Source of the DNA: Diospyros lotus
Lineage: Eukaryota; Streptophyta; Magnoliopsida; Ericales; Ebenaceae
Assembly (NCBI RefSeq): GCF_014633365.1
Contig: NC_068341.1
Location: 5,828,001 to 5,892,000, forward strand
Direction of reading: 5' to 3'
Length of the DNA: 64,000 nt
Shown here: positions 55,700 to 64,000 of the stretch, piece after piece
Numbering within the stretch: position 1 is the stretch's first letter
Layout of the letters: every line of letters begins with the position of its first letter
The notes under the pieces: generated by a model
What the model saw: only the letters and a program-made list of their open reading frames with translations
What the model was told of the DNA's origin: nothing
The model's database searches: none
Made by a program: the position numbers and the translations under genes

Positions 55700-58600
55700 G
55701 GAAGCCTTTTGTGTAGGAATGGCAGTGTACGAGAGAGAGAGAAAGAGAAAGAGTCTTTTAAAGACTGATTTGATCAGAGAGAGAGGACAAGGGAGAGATG
55801 TCCTTCACTGTAGAGGAATAAGCTGCTTCCTTTTTCCACCCACTTTTGAAATCTTTCTTTCTATTGTTTTTCCCACTTGGGGCTCAACTCAGGTCCTTAG
55901 CTCCATGATATCTCAAACAAACAATAATAATAATTATGAGCAGCTACTACAACTTGTAGGGGAAACGAAAGATTCCCAAAAGTAGTCAAAATCTTAAAAT
56001 CGGGTTCCTTTGCCTAACTAACCTTTTCACTTCTTGTTACTTTACAACCCTTAACTTTCCTCCGGATTTCACTTTTACTCTACTCTGCTACGACTGTCTC
56101 TACATACAACATATATATACATAATATATATATAGCTCCTCTTCCTAATTCTGTAACCCCCCCCCCCCCCCCCCCCCCTCCCTCCCTTTCTTCTTCTACC
56201 TCTTCTGCCTTCAAAAAATTTAGAAAGAAAACATAAGAGGAAAAGAGGAATGTTTGATCATTTTAATGTGAAAAAGTTAACATTCAGGATTGAATCTAAT
56301 TAAGAGCAAGATAAACCCCAAAGTGGAAAACCAAGAATATATATTACAACGGTTTAAATTGTTTGCATGATGCTCCTAGGAAGTCCCAAACATTAATTTG
56401 AAGTTGAATTTACTACTAGTACTGCATTCATTAGGTGTATTACTGATCACATGTTTATCCGCGTTGTCGGTTAAATTTTCCTCTTAAGTTCTTGTCTGCT
56501 TCATGATTTTCAAAGGGAGCAGTTAAGATTTTTCTCTTAGTAGACTCAATGCTTAAGAAATTTGGTTTTTTCTTTAAGGTTTCATTGTCCTGTATAATGG
56601 AAACAACAAACATCAAAGACAAGAGTTGCTTCATTACAAGTCAAAGTGAATCCATGTTTTGTTTGTCAGTTTCATAGCCTTCTTTTTTTACTATATATTA
56701 TTTGATAAGATAAAGAATTATCTAACCAATCATAGTGGTTAATCATTGGAGCAGTGTTTGGTAAAAATCTGTGGTGTTCAATGTACACACACACGCACAC
56801 GCACACACACACACACTAATGCTAAATTTCACTTATAATTAAGCATGTTCCTATGGTCAGAATACATTTGCAGCTCTAAATACTTAATTATTTATGGATT
56901 GCAAAGATAAAAAAAAATATTAAAACAATGTTTCACTCATATTATCTTGGTTGTAGTGAGCTTGTCTTAATTAGGAATACCTATGAATCAACTGCGGATT
57001 AGGCCAGCTTCACTGAACCTTATCAACATCACTTAATCTTATCAACAATCTTTTTTTCTTTCTTTTTTTTAACGAAAATTTCTCTCCAAATCTCATACCA
57101 TTTTATTTGTATTATTATAATCAATATTTGTCCCATTTAAGTGCAAAGTTCAAGTCACTCACATGGTTATGAAATTCTAGTTTAACATATGTGAGATATC
57201 TTTGTCTTCCTAAAAATATTAGGATCTTTTCTTTTAATCATCGGAGTTATAGAATAGTGATAGGTGATAGCATTAGTAAATTAGAGATTTCAAGTGGGTA
57301 TTGTGAGTTTTAGTTGCTTTCTCACTAAGTTTTGGGTGATGTAATTTTTCTCATAGAAAAAAATTATAAAAAATATTTAATTAGGTTGTGTTAGAAAATA
57401 AAAGTAACAATAACATATATATCAAGTTTTTATTTCATTATATCACTTACTTTTTGTATAAAAATTCTTAATGGTAACGTAATACTTATACTATAATAAT
57501 GCTTAAATTACGAGAATTATTGTAACGTGAACTAAATATTAGCAATGAAGATTAAATATAAGGTTTGTTATTTAACATGATATTTTGCTAATTAATCTAA
57601 ATCAAAATCAGAAACAAGCAATGTTATGTTCAAAGGAAGAGATTGAGGGAGAGAGAAAAGTATTTTCAGGAAGAAGGGGTCTTTGTCTCTCAAAAGTGAC
57701 CCATAAAAAGGCTATAGTCAAAAGGGGGCAAGGAAAAGCTCTCATATACATATATATACATGGGGCACTTAATGGAAAGCCATAGGGACCAAATGCCCTA
57801 AGAAAAGGAATTAAGTGGGGCATTGATCCATTTAATTAGGAGTTCCAATAAGACATCCATATAACTTTCCCCACCCTCTTTGATTGAGCTTCACCTTCAC
57901 ATGACCAAATGGCATTGGAAACTACATTAACTAATCATCACCCAATTTGGGTCAACCTCCCTTTCTTGTTTTTAGCAATTTGAAAATTTCATAATTAGTA
58001 TGTGAGTTGGCATGCTACCCAATTATATATGGACAAAGTTTAAATAATTTAGTGGGTTTCTAAATTTATTAAGAGTTCAGTAAATTTTAATACTTAGTAA
58101 TTGAATGAAATTTTGACACCTTAATTAAATTTGAGAACCCACTAAGTTTCCAATCACTATGCAATATATATTGCCTCTCCTCTAATTCAAATAATGTACC
58201 CAACAATCTTATTTATATGAATATATTCATATATATATATATATATACAAAGGTGAAATGTATTAGAATAGATGTAAAACAAATAAGAGTCATGACATCT
58301 TTAAAATAACATGGTAATGATATTTTCTGAGTTTTTTTTTTTAAATTTATAGTCATTAATGAGTGATATTGTGTTGTATATAAAGTTTAAATAAAATTTC
58401 TAATTATTAATACTCTAATATAATAGTTGTTTGTAGATTTGTCTTCTTTCTAGAATGACAGAATGACATGGACTAAGAATCTATGACCCTTGACTAATCC
58501 ACTCAACATTTCAGCACACAAATGAATGAATTATATATAGACATCATTATCATCATTTATTCCATTTTCCAATAAAATATTCACACCAAATAAAACTTCT

Positions 58601-59350
58601 AGTGATATGATGTTTTTGGCAGTGTCATAAAAATTAAAGAAAATAATAATCAAAATAAATTATAATTATAAAAAATATAAGATGACGACGATGGATAAAT
58701 AAAATTTTCATATATAAAAAATAAAAATAAAAAAAGCCATTATCACATTATTTGTTAATATTTATTATTTACAATAACAATAATATTGAAAAAAAACACA
58801 CTAACAACATTATTATTTTTATCAAGGGAAAAAAAAAAAAAAAAAAAAGTATCCCTTGAATGTAAGGTAAGGCAGAGGACCTTTCTAGTGGAGTTTGAAA
58901 AGGATGAAGGGGTCATCAGTCAAGCCTCCAAGACATATGAAAAGATGTGATGAGCCACATGGGTGTCCACCATTGCAGTTTCATCACAAAAACTTTGTTA
59001 AATCATTAATAATTTACTTAAAATGGATGTGGGGCTGCCTCATAACTCATGAAATAATGGATACAAGAAAATCCCATTTGAAAGAAATAAATGCAGATTG
59101 AGATTTGATTAATTTTAATTATAATTACTTAATAAAATATCTAAATTTATCTAACCTACAAAAATACAGTCGAGTTGAGTTTAAATCTTATATCATACTT
59201 AATAATATAAGTCGAGTTAAAAGGAATTATAAATTCACTAAACACTTTATTGATTGTGTTGGACCATATACTAACTCAATTCATGTTGGGTTGAGTCTGC
59301 CTTTTGTCTCCAAAAGCAAACTAAACATAACATAGATATGATATCCTGCA
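55700..59350. other. ERF upstream region and AT-rich spacer
   Basis: No gene was recognised. The first kilobase is the likely ERF promoter (GA-rich at about 55.73-55.80 kb). Simple repeats: a run of 22 C (56157-56178), a CA/CG microsatellite (56785-56816), TA runs (about 58.23 kb) and poly-A (about 58.83 kb). A 68-codon frame at 58895-59101 has no family resemblance. Confidence 0.5.
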
Positions 59351-59353
59351 CCC

Positions 59354-59522
59354 AGAGAGAGAGAGAGAGAGGGAGAAGACAATTTTGATATTGGGGTGAG
59401 ATGGGAATTTGAGAGAGAGAGAGAGAGAGAGAGAAGACAATTTTGATATTGGGGTGAGATGGGAATTTGAGAGAGAGAGAGAGAGAGAAGACAATTTTGA
59501 TATTGGGGTGAGATGGGAATTT
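59354..59522. repeat. compound minisatellite: three 36-bp cores separated by GA runs
   Basis: The core GAAGACAATTTTGATATTGG...GATGGGAATTT appears at 59375, 59433 and 59487, apparently unchanged, with GA runs of differing length between copies (periods 58 and 54 bp). The cores are conserved while the GA spacers vary, as expected of slippage in the spacers. Confidence 0.9.
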
Positions 59523-59529
59523 TGCACGC

Positions 59530-62500
59530 TCTTCAAAAAACAGGCACACACCTTTGGTTTAGTTTATAAGGTGGCCCGGGATTTGGGGGAAAAGGATTGT
59601 CTTTCTTAGGACTTGACTGAGACTTTGACGCTACATAATGACACAGAGAGAAAAAATTTCATGATTTTTCTTATCATTAATTTTGTTGTATACAGATAAA
59701 CATTATGCATAATAGCTGTGTACAGAATGAATAAAAAAATAAAGATTGATAGATTTGTATAAGTTGGGTGCATGTGGGCATGTCACGGATGGAATAATAA
59801 TTTAAGAATGAGAAGCTATTTTTTTTTTTTTTTTTTAATTACGTGACTCTTGTCGAATCTGTCCCTGAGTTATCACGAGTTATCACAAGGGAGGTAAATC
59901 GTGAAATATGTCTTAGTGACCAGAGTTAGACGCTGTGTCCACTAACACTTGTCAATGATCATCCCTAGAAAGAATTATTTTCCCTAGAAATTGATCACAA
60001 GCTAGCAATCTTCAACATGATTGTATTTTTAGAGTCCCCTTCTTTATCACTTGGCTGTGTCCCGGGACAAAGAAAAAGAGAAAAAAAAAAAAAAAACTGA
60101 CTTAGTCGAAGGCTCCTTTAGCCATTTAGAAACTGTATTTTATGTTTTATATATATTTCATATACATGACAGTGGCTTTCTTCTGCAACAACTCCTACAA
60201 GATAATTTTGAAGAAGAATGCAAAAATCTGGAAATTATATTATTTGGAATTTTAAAGCTAAAGTGTAATTCTTAAATCAATTGTGGTTAAATTGAGAATT
60301 TCCAATAATATATATGATGATGGCCACTGCATTTCATAAAATGGCGATTTTGAGAGCCTTTGGCTTTGGCAGCTCAAAGTAATTAACTTTCGGCTCAAAA
60401 TTTGATGACCAAGATGAACTAGTCAGTCGTTAACTGATCTGAAAAATATTCCAACTTTGAACCCAAATGGCATTTGATTGGGTTCGGCTTTTAAGTGGAA
60501 CAGAAGAAGGAGCGTTGGTATCAGAGTAGAGACGGCAAAGAACACTATATATGATATCAGATGTTGGGTTTATATCGACGACCATGGCCAGCAGATTTTA
60601 AAAGGAACTGTGCTCTAAAATCTTCTGATGATACAACGAACAGCTCGGACAGGGCACCCTCACTCTCAGCTCAATTTTAGTCCAATCAGTCTTAAATCGG
60701 ATCAAACCGATTGACGGGTTTGGTAGATGGCACTGAGGTGAATGGAGGTCAAGAACAGTTCGATTCTTCTAATTTTTTTTAATATAATTCGATTCCTTAA
60801 ACTGGGCTTCCATCCAGTCAGATCAGTGAATCAGAAATTGAATAAATATTTGAGTGATTTGGGATGAGAAGTTGAAGGAACGTTGGAACAAGAATACAGA
60901 AATTTCGCGTATTTATATGTGTGAGAGCATATGTATATACGGTGTATATACCCATGATTGGTGGCCGGAAAATTGGAAGGAAGGCCTTTGTTTTTCCTTG
61001 CCGTGCACGGAAGGGTCGTGGCAGTAGTTGATGGAGGAGATGGGTGTGACGGGAGCAGGTGGAGATGAGAGCAGCGAGAGGGAGTGAGCCAGAAGAGAAC
61101 TGGAGAAGAAGAGAGGAGAGTGAGCAAGGGAGAGAAAGCTCTCGCCGGGGAACCAGCGGGCTTGAACAAGGACGCAGCAGCGGCAACTGGAGTGGAGAAG
61201 AAATAAAGAGGGAAATAGAAGAAGAGGGAATAGGCGGCGGCGGTGCAGCGGCGAACTTCTCGCCGGAGAAGAAGGTAGAAGAAAAGGAAAGGAAAGAAAA
61301 TAGAAAAAGAGGGAAAAATATATAAAAGAAATAGTTAAAAATTTATAGAAAATAGAGAAAAGGGATTTAATAAGATAAAGAGTGGTTCTTTCCAAAATCT
61401 CTTTTTAATATTATTTTTATTATTCACATAAAATAAAGGAATTGGTAGTCTAATTAATTAAGTGTGCCAATAATAAATCAAAATATTAATATTTCTTGCA
61501 CTAAATTCACCATTTTGTTTTTATTTAAATAAAAAAATATATTTTAGTCTTTATTATTAGGGGTGAGTAATATGTCAATTAAATTAAAATAGCTAAATTG
61601 AATTGGTTAAAATTGTCGATTTAATTTTTTTTAACTTATAAGTCGATTCGATGTAGTTTCAAAATTTGATAATTTCGGTTTGATTTGATTTTTATATTAA
61701 AAAAAATCAAAATAATCTAATCTATTAAAAATATGCAAAAACAATATCATTTTTATACTTTTTTATTTCAATTTTTTAATTTTTTTAAATTGTTCAGTTT
61801 GAAAAAATTTATTCAATTTGCTTGGTTCAATTTTTGACATAAGTTTGATTTATTCAGTTTGACCAATTCGATCAATTCGATTCAAACTGTCTGAATGTTC
61901 ATCCTTAACTTTAACATAAATTATTTATTAAAATACGCATAATTTAGAAACAATTATTAGGTCACAACTTATATACAAATTTACTCAAGTTAATAATAAG
62001 TTGGATAGAAAAATTTAAAAAAAAAAAATCTTAAACACTACACTATGAATTGATTTTGTCTTACCACTCCACTTCATTTGTCAATCTTCTGTTCTGTTGT
62101 TTCAATATCTGATTCTGATTCTAAGCCCCCTCACCTCCCCAATAAGGGGACTACAATTCAATCCAAGGCAAAGACATGCTGAATGTTACAATCAACTATC
62201 ATACTATTAATCACTGGGTGTCAACCAAATAAAGTGTTGTTACATCAACAATCAATAATCTAAAATTCATATAGGCTACTGCTATGTTCGGAATTAATGA
62301 ATTTGAAATGTGACATTCAATTGAAGCATCTTATTAGAATATGAAATTTAATTGAAATTCATTTACAAATTCCTCCTAATATGTATTCTATGAAATTAAA
62401 TTCTTATAACTGAAATCCAAATGAATTTCACAAAGGAGGATGTACATGTCAAAAAGCGGAACCATGAAGCATCATGGCGTGTGGTTAAATGATGATTCCA

Positions 62501-63296
62501 GGTCAAGGTCTCAAACTCACTGTTGGGCTTGGATATGGCGGGAGAATGTAGATATGATGCAATAACTATAGCAAGTAGAATAAAAGCAAATTTACTCGAT
62601 AACTTCTCAAAGTTGGTCAAAGTGCAAACAGATATATGATTTCTCTAATTATAAGATTAACGGTTAAAATTGATCAAAAACTCATTTTTCATGATTTCCT
62701 TATAATTGACAACTAAAATTGAACGAAGACTCGTTATCCATGATTTTGTTCTCACAAAGGATGACATTTGATCCTTCTCAGCACACAAACAACTGTTTGG
62801 CTGGTGGAAAAGAAACTAAAATGAGAAAGGAGAAACACACTCCTTAGTCAATTATTATAAAAAAAAATTGGACTAGATGAATTACACGAATTCTAACTCG
62901 ACAATTATCTCTATCTATGTCTATGCCTTTGGCTCGACTACAAACCAAAGTTCTCATAAATGTGTGGTATACCGATATAGTTATAGAAGCTCCACGCATT
63001 GGCACCCCGTGAACGTACAAAAGCACATGCCTTCGCCAGGAAAACTGCACAAAATAGAGGCAAATTTTGAAACTATGTAGTTGTTTAGACATAGTGAAGA
63101 TTGTGGGACTTGATAAATTGATAAGCATGAATTCTAAGCCGATCCTAGATAATGGAATTAAGGCTTGATAAGTTATAGAGGTAAGTTGAGAAAGTTACAA
63201 TACCAAGATTGTTAAAATGGCACTCCTTTAAGTTAGATGACTTGAGTTCATCTTCCGAGGGCAACGAGGAATTGGCAGTTGAACAGCATGGTTGCA
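59530..63296. other. intergenic region downstream of Obg, no convincing gene
   Basis: Contains a TTGGTATCAGAG motif (about 60.51 kb) resembling a copia primer-binding site, but I found no LTR pair. A purine-rich, GC-richer block (about 60.95-61.28 kb) keeps overlapping minus-strand frames open through low complexity. The last few hundred bases probably include the Obg 3'UTR (minus strand). Confidence 0.45.
61558..61907. mobile_element. probable small hAT-type non-autonomous element
   Basis: Starts TAGGGGTGAGTAA and ends GAATGTTCATCCTTA, an imperfect inverted repeat of a kind common in plant hAT MITEs. The interior is rich in TTCGGTTTGATT / AATTCGATTCAA-type motifs facing each other. Target duplication is unclear: the flanks share only CTTTA. 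Confidence 0.45.
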
Positions 63297-63389
63297 TTAT
63301 GTCCACCGCGGCCATTTAAATGAACCAGCTGAGCCCTTCCTCAAAGCTGATGCCGAGGGGTCTGCAGAATCGTGCCAGACCATCTCCAT
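63297..63389 (-). CDS. OBGC: Obg last exon
   Basis: The 30 codons plus TAA lie after acceptor [20 protein letters not shown]...GSFKWPRWT. The MEMVWHDS start continues the VIVGE of the previous exon in phase 0, the conserved TVIVGEMEx(F/W) end of the OCT domain. Confidence 0.87.
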   Translation of the reverse strand: MEMVWHDSADPSASALRKGSAGSFKWPRWT

Positions 63390-63937
63390 CTGGTGGGCAC
63401 GGAAAGACGCAGCAAAGCGTGTTATTGAAACTACATATTTGTGGTAAACAGCAATTGATTGGCAAAAGATAGATGAGCTGTTGATAAACATTGTGCATGT
63501 GAGATATGGGATCTCTCAATCGGTCTATCTATTCTGGGAGGCGCATGCAGAAGTTTTATCAAGATTGATCATCACAGAGACCTCCAAACAAGGTTACCAG
63601 TATATGTTCAGCTCTACCAAAAGATAGGAATCATATGGCGTGGTTTGCATTGTGTTAGACTATCAAAGCTCTATGCATATATTCTCATGTGTTTCGTCTT
63701 TGTTCCTTTAAGTTTTGGTCAGGAAAAATAATGAATCAGGAAATGTAAGAGAAGAAAGTCGGAGCCAATGACGATTAGGAGAGAGACCAGATAGAGAGAG
63801 GAAGAAAGTTGATCTGATGTAAATGTACCTCACCAACAATAACAGTGTCGCCCTCCTTGACACCAAGTCTAACGAGAGACTTGTATACACCACATGCCTC
63901 CAAAACATGCTGGAATCTTCTCTCAGAATCTATGTAC
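63297..63937 (-). CDS. OBGC: Obg/CgtA-type GTPase, C-terminal exons (probably chloroplast ObgC/CPSAR1)
   Basis: Two exons on the minus strand, 63829-63937 and 63297-63389, encode the last 66 residues. They hold the Obg C-terminal (OCT) segment [20 protein letters not shown], then [11 protein letters not shown] joined to [12 protein letters not shown], ending FKWPRWT and TAA. The GTPase domain lies to the right, off the window. Obg GTPases assist large ribosomal subunit assembly; plants have chloroplast and mitochondrial forms. I favour chloroplast ObgC because Arabidopsis ObgC (At5g18570, from memory) follows the C3H58 and PUCHI loci, the same order as here. The sequence alone does not exclude the mitochondrial form. 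Confidence 0.85.
63829..63937 (-). CDS. OBGC: Obg penultimate exon
   Basis: 109 bp: one base of a split codon plus 36 codons, from acceptor TTGCAACAG to donor GAG|GTACAT. Content is [20 protein letters not shown] and [11 protein letters not shown]. An intron of 439 bp follows. Confidence 0.85.
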
Positions 63938-64000
63938 CTGTTGCAAAAATATACATGTAACTAGCTGGATGTTGCAACTCAAATGCAACAAACACAATTT

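Noticed and set aside
60510..60530. TTGGTATCAGAG as a copia primer-binding site
   Set aside because: No LTR ends just before it and no element proteins follow; a single 12-base match is not enough.
60818..61395. Minus-strand frames up to 160 codons
   Set aside because: They arise from pyrimidine-rich low-complexity sequence (Ser/Leu/Phe/Pro runs) in three overlapping frames; no domain or credible start context.
62396..62620. Minus-strand frame with a signal-peptide-like hydrophobic stretch
   Set aside because: It lacks an ATG start (the apparent first codon is TTG, and no ATG occurs just upstream in frame) and shows no family features.
1..64000. tRNA, rRNA, CRISPR or organelle-derived segments
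   Set aside because: No cloverleaf, ribosomal, regular spacer-repeat or organelle gene sequence was recognised by eye. A tRNAscan or Infernal run would be needed for certainty.

Overview
The window is nuclear DNA from a flowering plant, most likely a eudicot. Evidence: intron-rich genes with GT-AG splice sites and AT-rich introns, four plant-type genes (ALWAYS EARLY, a five-finger ZFN-type CCCH protein, a PUCHI/ERF086-type AP2/ERF factor, an Obg GTPase), and abundant plant chromovirus, copia, RTE-LINE, hAT and Harbinger-type elements. I cannot name the species from sequence alone.

Layout, left to right. (1) 1-1969: 3' part of a decayed Ty3/gypsy chromovirus (RNase H end, integrase, chromodomain, LTR). 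(2) 2438-16.9 kb, minus strand: the 5' seven coding exons of an ALWAYS EARLY (LIN9/Mip130-type DREAM subunit) gene. It runs off the left edge, so the chromovirus lies in its next intron. Its 8.56-kb fourth intron holds a complete but dead copia element (5843-11655), itself carrying a non-autonomous hAT insertion. (3) 16.9-27.4 kb: AT-rich intergenic DNA with a GC-rich orphan block (about 24.36-24.98 kb) and a 1.0-kb non-autonomous hAT element with a perfect 8-bp target duplication (25111-26112). (4) 27779-52278, plus strand: a complete seven-exon CCCH gene (472 aa, five C-X8-C-X5-C-X3-H fingers). Its sixth intron is 21,673 bp and contains a four-level nest: host intron > copia-2 (42237-51444) > Harbinger/Tourist-type element (45186-49290) > RTE LINE (45713-49014, 15-bp target duplication). 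(5) 54514-55548, minus strand: a single-exon AP2/ERF gene of the PUCHI/ERF086 type. (6) 55.5-63.3 kb: intergenic repeats. (7) 63297 to the right edge, minus strand: last two exons of an Obg GTPase, probably the chloroplast ObgC/CPSAR1 type.

The order CCCH gene > PUCHI-like > Obg matches, from memory, three consecutive Arabidopsis loci (At5g18550, At5g18560, At5g18570). This supports the orthology calls and suggests an old conserved block. The genes do not form a pathway: ALY is a cell-cycle/chromatin regulator, the CCCH protein a predicted RNA- or DNA-binding regulator, PUCHI an organ-boundary/meristem factor, and Obg an organelle ribosome-assembly GTPase.

I found no new enzymatic or defence system. 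What deserves attention is architecture: two host genes keep intact splice sites around very large, repeatedly invaded introns; unspliced transcripts of the CCCH gene would lose exactly the fifth zinc finger; and the LINE has an unusual Gln/Asn-repeat N-terminal region in frame with its endonuclease. Exon boundaries below were derived by eye from reading-frame continuity plus GT/AG sites.
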